DNA of 64,000 nt from Pandoraea pneumonica (GTDB lineage Bacteria; Pseudomonadota; Gammaproteobacteria; Burkholderiales; Burkholderiaceae): positions 1,178,001 through 1,242,000 of the forward strand of contig NZ_CABPSK010000002.1 of the NCBI RefSeq assembly GCF_902459645.1. Reading direction: 5' to 3'. The notes beneath the pieces were generated by a model. It was not told the origin of the DNA and ran no database searches. It saw only the letters and a program-made list of their open reading frames with translations. Shown one piece after another: positions 43,356 to 50,699 of this stretch (positions within the stretch are counted from its first letter, which is position 1; each line of letters begins with the position of its first letter). The position numbers and the translations under genes were made by a program.

Positions 43356-43434
43356 TTCCACAAGCAGACGTTCAAAATGGCTTCTCGTGGACCGCTTGTA
43401 ATTTTTTGCCTCCCAACAAGAATGGGAACGCAGG

Positions 43435-43845
43435 ATGAACCCGATTCTGCAGGACCTACAAACAGCGTTTATGAACGAGTTGCAATCTCGCTACGACCAG
43501 ACTGGCCGAGGATTGCAGCTTTCAACAAACGACATTGACCGCTGGACCGAGATTGTTGGATCGACGACACGGCACGCATACGATGTGATCGCTCGCCATC
43601 TAGCGGTCGGGTTTCATGAGCGCCGATACCCTTTTTGGTTCTGTGACGCAGTCGTAAACGCGGTTATCGCTTTCGTTTATGACGATTTTTTCCAGAGGGG
43701 AGAAGACTTCCCCGCTTTGTTTTACAAAATCTATTTGGCGTTCGATGCAGGCGAAGTTGAGCGAGAGGGGATGGATCCGATTGAGGTCTACACGCGCCCC
43801 ATGATTGAGGAAATTGTTCGCAATCTAGCCGAAGAGGCTGGATGA
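43435..43845 (+). CDS. hypothetical protein, array gene 3 (inverted relative to others)
   Basis: 136 residues, acidic, helical and aromatic-rich (ERRYPFWFCDAVVNAVIAFVYDDFFQRGEDFPALFYKIYLAFDAGE), no signal or membrane anchor. No family recognised; looks like the small acidic immunity or DUF-type proteins of polymorphic toxin loci. It is the only plus-strand gene of the array. Its stop codon abuts repeat copy 3. Confidence 0.7.
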   Translation: MNPILQDLQTAFMNELQSRYDQTGRGLQLSTNDIDRWTEIVGSTTRHAYDVIARHLAVGFHERRYPFWFCDAVVNAVIAFVYDDFFQRGEDFPALFYKIYLAFDAGEVEREGMDPIEVYTRPMIEEIVRNLAEEAG

Positions 43846-43910
43846 CTGTTCATGGCCGGATGCAGGCAAATGCGAGAGGCGGTTTTCGACTCGGAGCGGA
43901 CATTAGAAAC
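43844..43910 (+). repeat. cassette-spacer repeat, copy 3
   Basis: Begins GACTGTTCATGGCCGG and ends TTCGACTCGGAGCGGACATT, aligning with copies 4 and 7 over its whole length of about 67 bp. It begins within the stop codon of array gene 3. Confidence 0.65.
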
Positions 43911-43982
43911 ACAAGACTTGCGAGGCCCGCCCGTTTTGTATTCCTCTGATAGTGATGCGATCCAGATACGTGTTTTGTCGGG

Positions 43983-44420
43983 CTACGATCCGTTGGACAC
44001 TGAGGCCATGCAGTCAATCTGAGTTTGGGGAGAGCTCAACGCCTGACATTTTTTTAGCTCAGGTGCCAAGACCTCGAGACCCTTCATGGATTTCCCAAGC
44101 GTTTGATTCGCACATTCAACCCAGCGATACATGCGATGGGAGTGCATCGATAGCTCGTTGTGTTCGTACACGCTTTTGACGATTACTGGCAGCTTCGCCC
44201 GCGTTGCATCAGACTCGGGTATGCCAGCATTCATCACTGCCAACGCCACTTCTTCAGTTGCACCGTTGTCGCGAAGGTTAGTGGCAGTTGCAGCTGCCAA
44301 GCCAACCTTCTTACAGCTCTCCGATTTCAGAGCGCCCACCATGTCCACTTGGGCATGTGACACGACGGCGATCAAAAACAAGACGGAGCCAACAGCAATT
44401 TCATTCAATTTGCCAAACAT
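43983..44420 (-). CDS. hypothetical exported protein, array gene 4
   Basis: 145 residues from the ATG at 44420 (GGAGAG site upstream). Signal peptide of about 23 residues (MFGKLNEIAVGSVLFLIAVVSHA), then a helical domain with three or four cysteines (SESCKKVGLAAATATNLRDNG, RWVECANQTLGK, ELKKCQALSSPQTQIDC) suggesting disulfide bonds in the periplasm. No family recognised. Repeat copy 3 lies downstream and copy 4 upstream. Confidence 0.7.
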   Translation of the reverse strand: MFGKLNEIAVGSVLFLIAVVSHAQVDMVGALKSESCKKVGLAAATATNLRDNGATEEVALAVMNAGIPESDATRAKLPVIVKSVYEHNELSMHSHRMYRWVECANQTLGKSMKGLEVLAPELKKCQALSSPQTQIDCMASVSNGS

Positions 44421-44494
44421 TGATCTCTCCGAAACCATAAATACGGGGTTGAGTCCGACATTCTGCGTCGTACAGGGCCACCAAAATGATAGTA

Positions 44495-44561
44495 GATCCG
44501 CTCTTGGCCGATTTCGGCCGGTCGTGGGCGTCCGTTCCCGACCCAAAGCGGACATTCATCG
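44495..44561 (+). repeat. cassette-spacer repeat, copy 4
   Basis: TCCGCT (44497-44502) pairs with AGCGGA (44547-44552). Inside, GGCCGA faces TCGGCC and GGTCG faces CGACC. Best representative of the family, with a 3' end CGACCCAAAGCGGACATTCA. Lies between array genes 4 and 5. Confidence 0.75.
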
Positions 44562-44577
44562 CGAAGGGCGGTGCGCC

Positions 44578-45273
44578 TCAGTCCGATTCTGAACGAACCT
44601 GCGGGAATCGTTTGAGAGGAGAGAAATCCACTTTCCAGATGTCAAGTTCGAACAACTCGTCGTAATTGTCTAGCGACAACGCTACAAAGATTGGGACCCC
44701 ATCAGAATCAGGAAACTCCTCCCTGTAGATATCCTGACTGAGCACGCGCTCTTGATTTTGGGAGTCGAAGCGGAGGCTCCCCATCCCACCATCGTTCAAT
44801 TCTTCGACAAGGCACGTTGAGAGAGAAACGCCCACTTCAAGCTTCTGAGCTGTTCCTCGAAGCATATGTCTGATCAATGCAATCTCAGCTTCGTTTAGAG
44901 TTCTGAGCGTCTTGCCGTGGTGAACTGTCAGGAGAGGTGCGCGTACCGATTTTGGAGAGTAATCGGTGAATTTCGATACGACCCAATCGGCGTTCTCTTT
45001 ATCGTACGAGTTTGCAGTGATCGGCATCATGCTCAGTTCGTAAAGTTCATCCTTCCCATCAGGCATAACCTGCCACGCAGTCGGCTCGACACCATATGTT
45101 TGCTCTGCCTCCAGCTTGGCGTCATCCAATGTTGGATGCCAGTGGTCCCCTTCAACATCGCGAGTTGAAAAAGAAAAATACCGGATGAGAAGGACACCGT
45201 CGGTCAGCCCAAGGATCAGAACTGACTCAATTTCAGGCCACTCCGGCGAGTTGGCTTTTGCCCATATGCGCAT
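44578..45273 (-). CDS. hypothetical protein, array gene 5 (DUF6984-like C-terminal part)
   Basis: 231 residues from the ATG at 45273, with GGAGGC before it. The N-terminal half (about 1-100) resembles small beta-rich immunity-type domains (WPEIESVLILGLTDGVLLIRYFSFS). The C-terminal half has RTLNEAEIALIRHMLRGTAQKL...LVEELNDGGMGSLRF, the layout of DUF6984. A fusion of two modules is therefore likely. No membrane segment. Followed by repeat copy 4. Confidence 0.7.
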   Translation of the reverse strand: MRIWAKANSPEWPEIESVLILGLTDGVLLIRYFSFSTRDVEGDHWHPTLDDAKLEAEQTYGVEPTAWQVMPDGKDELYELSMMPITANSYDKENADWVVSKFTDYSPKSVRAPLLTVHHGKTLRTLNEAEIALIRHMLRGTAQKLEVGVSLSTCLVEELNDGGMGSLRFDSQNQERVLSQDIYREEFPDSDGVPIFVALSLDNYDELFELDIWKVDFSPLKRFPQVRSESD

Positions 45274-45333
45274 GGTTGCCTCCAATTTTCGCTCTCGCAC
45301 CGATCGTCGATGATCCAGTTCATCGCGTCGACG

Positions 45334-45400
45334 GTCCGCTTCTGGCCGATCTCTGCCGGTCGCAACGGCTCGCTTGCGACTTGTTGCGGACTTACAGTAA
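45334..45400 (+). repeat. cassette-spacer repeat, copy 5
   Basis: GTCCGC (45334-45339) pairs with GCGGAC (45386-45391) and GTCGCA (45359-45364) with TGCGAC (45375-45380), giving a long interrupted hairpin. The 5' half matches copies 4 and 7 (TGGCCGAT, GCCGGTCGC). Lies between array genes 5 and 6. Confidence 0.75.
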
Positions 45401-45420
45401 GGCCTGCGGTTGCCCCTTCT

Positions 45421-45762
45421 TCAACCCCAGGTTATGGCGCGGTTGAGGGCGGGTTCAAGGTCCACAAGTGGCATTTGTGTAGTAGGACTCATCGTCGCAA
45501 GTTGCTTGGCACAGTCGATATCGACACTCAGTTGTTCTGGCCGATGATTTCCCGGAAACTTCCTGACGACCAGATAAACCGTGTTCTCGCTAAGCCAAAC
45601 GCTCTTGTCCATTGACCAAGATTTGTCTTCAAACGAAAGTATGTACAGATGTCGCTCTGCATCCCAAATGCTTGGGCTGTACACCCAAAGCGAATGCCTT
45701 GCCTCCCAGACCTCAGCCTGTACTTGAAAGCGTCCGCTTGGTGAATTAGAGATTATTTCCAC
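45421..45762 (-). CDS. hypothetical protein, array gene 6
   Basis: 113 residues from a GTG at 45762 preceded by ACAGG. A longer frame to a TTG at 45840 would translate through repeat copy 6 and is unlikely. Beta-rich and aromatic (AEVWEARHSLWVYSPSIWDAERHLYILSFEDKSW). No family recognised. Followed by repeat copy 5. Confidence 0.6.
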   Translation of the reverse strand: MEIISNSPSGRFQVQAEVWEARHSLWVYSPSIWDAERHLYILSFEDKSWSMDKSVWLSENTVYLVVRKFPGNHRPEQLSVDIDCAKQLATMSPTTQMPLVDLEPALNRAITWG

Positions 45763-45783
45763 GTATTTTTGCCTGTTGGTTAG

Positions 45784-45814
45784 GTCCGCTCTTGGCCGAA
45801 AGCAGACGTCTGCC
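45784..45814 (+). repeat. cassette-spacer repeat, copy 6 (short form)
   Basis: GTCCGCTCTTGGCCGAAAGC followed by AGACGTCTGC: the 5' and 3' ends of the family joined with the middle missing. Lies between array genes 6 and 7. Confidence 0.65.
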
Positions 45815-45823
45815 TCACCATTG

Positions 45824-46231
45824 CTAGGGGTATGGGACAAACTCCGTCAGTTCCCCCCATCTCTGATGAAGCCTCAGTGACCTGCCATCAATCGTCACCC
45901 TGATCAAAAAATTGTTGTCGCAACGCAAGAGGACTTGGGTATCGGACAGTGCTTCGTGGGATTCAAGCAATGTCGTGTCGTACATCGCTCCAATGCTCTT
46001 CTCGTCCAACGTATTGAACTCACCATCGGTAAGCGTGACGCTCAAGGAGTCGTCCCCGCAATCCCAAGAAGTAACAATGAGATGCGAGCCTGCGCATGGG
46101 TACCACGCATCAAGGACGTACCCGAGAATCCATTTTCCTGTTGGCAGGCCGCAAAACAGCAGTTCACTCCTCAGGTCCCAGGAAGCGCGAGGCTCTTCGC
46201 GTTGTCTAAGTGCGATTTTGGTGGATGGCAT
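45824..46231 (-). CDS. hypothetical protein, array gene 7
   Basis: 135 residues, beta-rich and acidic in the second half (GDDSLSVTLTDGEFNTLDEKSIGAMYDTTLLESHEALSDTQVLLRCDNNFLIRVTIDG), with no signal or membrane segment. TAGGT lies before the ATG. No family recognised. Repeat copy 6 begins 10 bp after its stop. Confidence 0.68.
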   Translation of the reverse strand: MPSTKIALRQREEPRASWDLRSELLFCGLPTGKWILGYVLDAWYPCAGSHLIVTSWDCGDDSLSVTLTDGEFNTLDEKSIGAMYDTTLLESHEALSDTQVLLRCDNNFLIRVTIDGRSLRLHQRWGELTEFVPYP

Positions 46232-46292
46232 CTATATACCTACAAAACGGGGGCGATGGTTTTTTGACAACACTTTGGGATGCGAATTGAAC

Positions 46293-46360
46293 GACCGCTT
46301 CTAGCCAATTTCCGCCGGTCGCGGCGGACCGTTTCCGACCCCGAGCAGCCGTTCAGTCGG
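46293..46360 (+). repeat. cassette-spacer repeat, copy 7
   Basis: Full-length copy: GACCGCTTCTAGCCAATTTC start, GCCGGTCGCGGCGGACCGTT middle, CCGACCCCGAGCAGCCGTTCA end. The stop codon of array gene 8 lies inside its last bases. GGTCG faces CGACC internally. Confidence 0.75.
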
Positions 46361-46748
46361 TGCCTGATTTGGACTCACTTGATTCATAGCCTGCGAACGG
46401 CCCTACAAAGAGGAACCCCCTCGACAGCTTTTTGCGGACTTCTTTCTGGCTGGGAAAATACTCCGCGAACTCACTCCACGCTTGATTGACATATTCGTCC
46501 CACATCTTTGGGTCCAGTTCGTCAATCCTGCCGTCCGTGATGTCAACAACCTCGAAGCCGCGCCGCGTGATTTCCGAAACCGCGCTCCTTGCTGCTGTTT
46601 CGTGATTTGCCCCCGCGACAAAAACCGGCACACATGCCCCGATCATGTTGCTGGGCATTTCTTGATTTGCACCACGCTTGATGTGCAGCGTCATCCGAAA
46701 CAGCCCTGGCATTTCCTCTTCCTTCCTGTTCCCGAATATCCTGAGCAT
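46353..46748 (-). CDS. hypothetical protein, array gene 8
   Basis: 131 residues from the ATG at 46748 (GAGGAC upstream). Mixed alpha-beta, with NMIGACVPVFVAGANHETAARSAVSEITRRGFEVVDITDGRIDELDPKMWDEYVNQAWSEFAEYFPSQKEVRK, a small soluble domain with a helix-rich end. No named family recognised. It is the first gene of the minus-strand series, and its 3' end overlaps repeat copy 7. Confidence 0.7.
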   Translation of the reverse strand: MLRIFGNRKEEEMPGLFRMTLHIKRGANQEMPSNMIGACVPVFVAGANHETAARSAVSEITRRGFEVVDITDGRIDELDPKMWDEYVNQAWSEFAEYFPSQKEVRKKLSRGFLFVGPFAGYESSESKSGTD

Positions 46749-46791
46749 TGATCGTCCTCGTTGGAGCGCTTTTTGCGCAGCATACATGAGC

Positions 46792-46833
46792 GTCAGCGCT
46801 TGGCCGAAAGCGGTGGTAACACTTTGGCCGCTA
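46792..46833 (+). repeat. cassette-spacer repeat, copy 8 (right boundary of array)
   Basis: GTCAGCGCTTGGCCGAAAGCGG, a short form like copy 6, followed by TTTGGCCGCTAC that resembles copy 0. Lies upstream of array gene 8 with no further cassette to its right. Confidence 0.55.
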
Positions 46834-46956
46834 CACGGCCCGCGCCCGGCAGCGTGGCTTACGAGTCACCCCGACTCAGCTACGCCGCTACCGTTTCCAT
46901 CCCGATCAGCACCCCCTCCAAACCCCTACGCAACTTACGTGATAGAATCGTTGACT

Positions 46957-46971
46957 GATCAAACATTGATC
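46957..46971. promoter_or_regulatory. MarR-type operator before the DHA2 exporter gene
   Basis: GATCAA-ACA-TTGATC is a perfect 6-bp inverted repeat ending 11 bp before the exporter's ATG. Palindromes of this size and TTGA/TCAA content are typical MarR sites, and the operon ends with a MarR gene. Confidence 0.6.
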
Positions 46972-46981
46972 CGTCCAAAAA

Positions 46982-48577
46982 ATGCCTTCCAATCCGACCA
47001 CCCCGCATTCGGCGGGGCAGGTGTTGCCTTTCCGGCAGTCCATTGTGGCCATGCTTGGCCTCTGTTTCTGCACGATGTTGGTCGCGCTCGACCAGACCGT
47101 CGTCGGGACCGCGCTGCCGACCATCGTCGCTGAACTCAAGGGGTTCGAGTACTACGCGTGGGTCGCCACGTCGTATTTGCTCACCTCCGTCATTACCGTG
47201 CCGATCTTCGGACGGCTCGGCGATTACTACGGGCGAAAGCCGTTCGTCATCGCCGCTATCGTCGTCTTCACCGGGGCCTCGGTCCTATGCGGTGCCGCCA
47301 ATAGCATGCCGTTCCTCGTCATCGCCCGCGCGCTGCAGGGGATCGGCGGCGGCATGCTCGTGGGGACTGCCTTCGCCTGCATTCCTGAACTGTTCCCCGA
47401 TCCGCACGTCCGCCTGCGCTGGCAAGTCATGCTCAGCTCGGCATTCGGTATCGCCAACGCCATCGGCCCCTCGCTCGGCGGTTTTCTCACCGAAGCCTAC
47501 GGCTGGCGCTCCGTCTTTTATGTGAACCTGCCGGTCGGTTTGCTGGGGCTCTGGTTCGTTGCACGCCATCTGCCCCACATGCGCGCCGACGAGCACGGCA
47601 AAGCCAGCCTCGACTGGCTCGGCGCTTTGCTGATCGCCGCCGCACTCGGCAGCCTGCAAATGCTCGTCGAATGGCTCCCGGCCGATGGTTTCTCACGCGG
47701 CGTGTTTATTCTGCTCGTGGCCTTCGTCATCGCCTCGCTCGCGCTCTACTGGTGGGAACAACGCACGTCGCATCCGATTCTGCCGTTCGAAATGTTCCGA
47801 AACCCAAGTCTGGCGGCGCTCTTCGTGCTGTCGGTCTTCGGCGGTTTTGCGATGTTCGGCGTGCTGTTCTATGCGCCGCTGATGCTGCAAGGCGGCTTCG
47901 GTTTGTCGCCGCGTGAAACCGGGTTGCTGATTACGCCGATGGTGGTTTGCATCACCGTCGGCAGTATCGCCAATGGCCGCCTCATCACGCGCCTGCGTAA
48001 TCCGAACATGATGCTGTACGGCGGGTTTTTCCTGCTCGCTATTGCCTGCGCCGGTGTTATCACCACGCATCGCGGCACGCCGCATGGCCTTATCGCCACG
48101 TACATGCTGCTGGCTGGTCTCGGCCTCGGCTTTGTTCTGCCGAACCTCACGGTATTTGCGCAGGAAGTGGCCGGTCGCGCGCACCTTGGTATTGCAACCG
48201 CGCTCATGCAATCGCTGCGTATGATCGGCGGGATGCTGGGGACGGCAATCGTCGGCACGCTCGTGGGCCATAGCTATACGGCCCGCGTAAAGGAATCGCT
48301 CGCCGCTACCGGTGGTCAGCAATGGACCGCGCAACTCACCGATCCGCAGATTCTCGTGAATGCGCAAGCGCAGAACGATTTTCTGGCGACCGTCGCCCAT
48401 ATGGGGCAGAACGGTGCACTGCTGATCGAGGCGTCACGTACCGCGCTCGTCGGGGCAATTCACAACGGGCAGATGGTGTCGCTCGCGGCTGCGCTCGCCG
48501 GGCTTTGGTTCGTGCGCCGCGTGCCGCTCATTCGTCTGACCCGTGGTGCCAAACCGGCACCGCCCGCAGGGGAGTAA
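46982..48577 (+). CDS. MFS multidrug exporter, DHA2 (14-helix) family
   Basis: 531 residues with about 14 membrane helices. Motif LDQTVVGTALPTI after helix 1 (DHA2 motif D1), motif A GRLGDYYGRKP, and motif C-like GIANAIGPSLGGFL in helix 5, all typical of EmrB/QacA proton-driven efflux pumps. No strong ribosome site is visible before the ATG. Co-transcribed with the MarR gene that starts 5 bp after its stop. Substrates unknown. Confidence 0.9.
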   Translation: MPSNPTTPHSAGQVLPFRQSIVAMLGLCFCTMLVALDQTVVGTALPTIVAELKGFEYYAWVATSYLLTSVITVPIFGRLGDYYGRKPFVIAAIVVFTGASVLCGAANSMPFLVIARALQGIGGGMLVGTAFACIPELFPDPHVRLRWQVMLSSAFGIANAIGPSLGGFLTEAYGWRSVFYVNLPVGLLGLWFVARHLPHMRADEHGKASLDWLGALLIAAALGSLQMLVEWLPADGFSRGVFILLVAFVIASLALYWWEQRTSHPILPFEMFRNPSLAALFVLSVFGGFAMFGVLFYAPLMLQGGFGLSPRETGLLITPMVVCITVGSIANGRLITRLRNPNMMLYGGFFLLAIACAGVITTHRGTPHGLIATYMLLAGLGLGFVLPNLTVFAQEVAGRAHLGIATALMQSLRMIGGMLGTAIVGTLVGHSYTARVKESLAATGGQQWTAQLTDPQILVNAQAQNDFLATVAHMGQNGALLIEASRTALVGAIHNGQMVSLAAALAGLWFVRRVPLIRLTRGAKPAPPAGE

Positions 48578-48581
48578 GGGC

Positions 48582-49166
48582 ATGCCGACGCCACTCAAAC
48601 GTAATGTCATCCAGCAACTGAGCCTGACGTACCGCGCCATGATGAGCGCGTTCGACGCGCAGGTCGGGCATCCGCTGCCGCGCTGGCGAATCATCTACGC
48701 GCTGGCCGAGCGCGGCACTTGCTCGCAGAAATTCTTGGCGGAGCATTGCCGTCTCGACCCTGCGCAGCTCACCCGTCAGTTGCAGTCGATGGAAGCGCTC
48801 GGTTGGCTCACACGCGTGACGGATCCCGACGATAACCGGCTGACCAACGTCACGCTCACCGATGCAGGTAAGCAGGTACACGACGAAGCGACGCCGCGCC
48901 GTCAGGCCTTCTTCGATGACGCGCTCGACGGCATGAGCGCAGCCGATATCGCCGCGTTGGAAAACGCTTTGGTGCATCTCGAAGCGCGCTTCAAGTCGGT
49001 GTCGTCGCGGGCTCGCAGCGGTGAGGGCGCGGTGAAGGCGGCCATGAACGAAAGAGGAAGCGAGAAGGGCGGCGAGAAGGAACGCGCAAAGGTGAGCGAT
49101 GCGCAAGATGGCTCATCGGAGGCGTCAGCCGCAGCGCCGCGCAAACGGGCGTCGAAAGCCCGCTAA
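48582..49166 (+). CDS. MarR-family regulator
   Basis: 194 residues from the ATG at 48582 (GGAGTAAGGG upstream). Winged helix core VGHPLPRWRIIYALAERGTCSQKFLAEHCRLDPAQLTRQLQSMEALGWLTRVTDPDDNRLTNVTLTDAGKQV, with the conserved Asp-Arg of the wing. A Lys/Arg/Ser-rich tail of about 50 residues is longer than usual for MarR and looks disordered. Likely represses its own operon through the site at 46957-46971 and releases upon drug binding. Confidence 0.9.
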   Translation: MPTPLKRNVIQQLSLTYRAMMSAFDAQVGHPLPRWRIIYALAERGTCSQKFLAEHCRLDPAQLTRQLQSMEALGWLTRVTDPDDNRLTNVTLTDAGKQVHDEATPRRQAFFDDALDGMSAADIAALENALVHLEARFKSVSSRARSGEGAVKAAMNERGSEKGGEKERAKVSDAQDGSSEASAAAPRKRASKAR

Positions 49167-49211
49167 TTTTCCGGTTCGTCGCGCGCAGCAACTGCGCTAG
49201 CCGCAATGCAA

Positions 49212-49241
49212 GAAGCCGCCCCTCGGGGCGGCTTCTTTGTT
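49212..49241. terminator. strong bidirectional terminator
   Basis: GAAGCCGCCCC and GGGGCGGCTTC form an 11-bp stem with a tiny loop, followed by TTTGTTTT on the plus strand. It ends the MFS-marR operon and faces the convergent deaminase gene. Confidence 0.88.
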
Positions 49242-49263
49242 TTCAGTTACGCGGATTCAGCGA

Positions 49264-50535
49264 TCAGAAGAACGTCTGTACGATCTCGACGACGTTGAAG
49301 TCGCCATCGACCACCGGCAAATGACGCCACTTGTCGAACGTCAGGCAGGGGTGGGAGATGTCGAACGCGATCATGTCGCCCACTTGAATGTCGTCGCCCG
49401 GGGCGATCCGCAGATATGCGTGCTGATCCATCATGCCGGTGACTTCCCAATGCTCGGGCGTGGCACCCGGTGCTTTGTCCTTGCCCGGACGGAAGCGCTG
49501 CGCCGGTTCCGGCATGCCCGCATCGAACGCCGCGTCGCGCTTGCCCAGCGCAATGATCGCGCGCTCAGGCTCCGGAATCGACTGCACATACGCCCACAAC
49601 TGCAACGCCGGCTGAAGCTGCGAACGCATCTGCTTCGCGATCGGGTTGCGCGTGGCGATTTGTGCCTGCGCAGCCTTGTAGATCCCCACGTCGTGCGTGA
49701 GATAGCAGCCGGGGCGCAGCACCACGTCGAGCGGTGCGCCCACATCCTTGTTAGCGAACTCTTCGGCCACGATGTCGTACCACGCCGAGCCCGCGCCGGA
49801 GAGCACCGCCGGTGTGCGCTCGACACGGCCCGCAGCAATCAACTCGCGCGTGATGCCCACCGCCCGTTGCAGGAACGCGCGAATGTCGGCCTCGGTGCTC
49901 AGCACGCCCTCGTACACTTCGACGCCCGCCAGTTTGACCGCATCGTGGTACTGCGCGAGCGCGTCGAGCACCGCTTGTTGTTGTTCAGCGTCGCGCACGC
50001 CCGTACGCCCACCCGTCACGCCCAGTTCGATCAGCACTTGAATCTGCTGCTTACGCGCACGGAAGAACTCGCCCAGATGCGCGACAGCCGCCGCGGAATC
50101 CACCAGACAGAAGAACTCGAAGCTCGGGTCGTTCAGCAGGTCGGCAATCATCGTCATGTTGCGCTTGCCGACCAACTGGTTGGCCATCAGCACGCGGCGC
50201 ACGCCGTGGTGATACGCCGCATTGGTCTGCTGTGCCGTGGCAAGCGTAATGCCCCATGCACCGCCATCGAGTTGGCGGCGGAACAGCTTCGGCGCCATCG
50301 TCGTCTTGCCATGCGGGGCAAGCTTCACGCCGTACTCGTGGACGAAACGCTGCATCCACGCCAGGTTGTGACGAATCTTGTCTTCATAGAGCACCGCCGT
50401 GGGCAGACTCAGGTCTTCGTTCAGCAAATTCCAGCCGAGCCCGGTCGTGGCCGACGGTGTCAGCGCGGCATTCAATGCCCCGAGACCCTTGTTCAGGGTA
50501 TCGATCATGCCATGTTGATAGTTTGTATCAGTCAT
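49264..50535 (-). CDS. DSD-family PLP-dependent amino acid deaminase (D-serine dehydratase-like)
   Basis: 423 residues: N-terminal alanine-racemase-type barrel with the PLP Lys in VKLAPHGKTTMAPK at about 71-84, and a C-terminal D-serine dehydratase-like beta domain ending AFDISHPCLTFDKWRHLPVVD, whose His and Cys are the zinc ligands of the DSD1 family. These enzymes dehydrate D-serine or D-threonine to the 2-oxo acid and ammonia. Divergent from an RpiR regulator and a D-aminoacylase gene, supporting action on D-amino acids. The family also contains D-threonine aldolases, so the exact reaction is open. Confidence 0.83.
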   Translation of the reverse strand: MTDTNYQHGMIDTLNKGLGALNAALTPSATTGLGWNLLNEDLSLPTAVLYEDKIRHNLAWMQRFVHEYGVKLAPHGKTTMAPKLFRRQLDGGAWGITLATAQQTNAAYHHGVRRVLMANQLVGKRNMTMIADLLNDPSFEFFCLVDSAAAVAHLGEFFRARKQQIQVLIELGVTGGRTGVRDAEQQQAVLDALAQYHDAVKLAGVEVYEGVLSTEADIRAFLQRAVGITRELIAAGRVERTPAVLSGAGSAWYDIVAEEFANKDVGAPLDVVLRPGCYLTHDVGIYKAAQAQIATRNPIAKQMRSQLQPALQLWAYVQSIPEPERAIIALGKRDAAFDAGMPEPAQRFRPGKDKAPGATPEHWEVTGMMDQHAYLRIAPGDDIQVGDMIAFDISHPCLTFDKWRHLPVVDGDFNVVEIVQTFF

Positions 50536-50624
50536 TGAGAATTCTCCACGAAGAACACGCGGGCAACGCCTCGCTATTTGCCGAATGGCTCCTATAATAG
50601 CGTCGAATTACCAGCGTTTGACAA

Positions 50625-50645
50625 TTTTGTTATAAAGTAACAAAA
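50625..50645. promoter_or_regulatory. palindromic operator between deaminase and rpiR-type gene
   Basis: TTTTGTTA-TAAAG-TAACAAAA is a perfect 8-bp inverted repeat in the 164-bp divergent region. On the minus side TTGTCA and TATTAT promoter-like boxes lie next to it. RpiR-family proteins bind AT-rich palindromes of this kind, so it probably controls both transcription units. Confidence 0.7.
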
Positions 50646-50699
50646 ATTCGTTCCGAACCCAAAAACCGGCACCCGATCGGGGCCGCACCGACCCTATTC

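Noticed and set aside
45763-45840. Extending array gene 6 to the TTG at 45840
   Set aside because: The extra residues would be encoded by repeat copy 6, and similar peptides appear in shadow frames of other copies, so they derive from the repeat and not from the protein.
42210-46833. Calling the array a classical chromosomal integron
   Set aside because: No integrase gene is in the window, and I could not find the GTTRRRY / RYYYAAC core pair in the repeats. The resemblance is in layout only.
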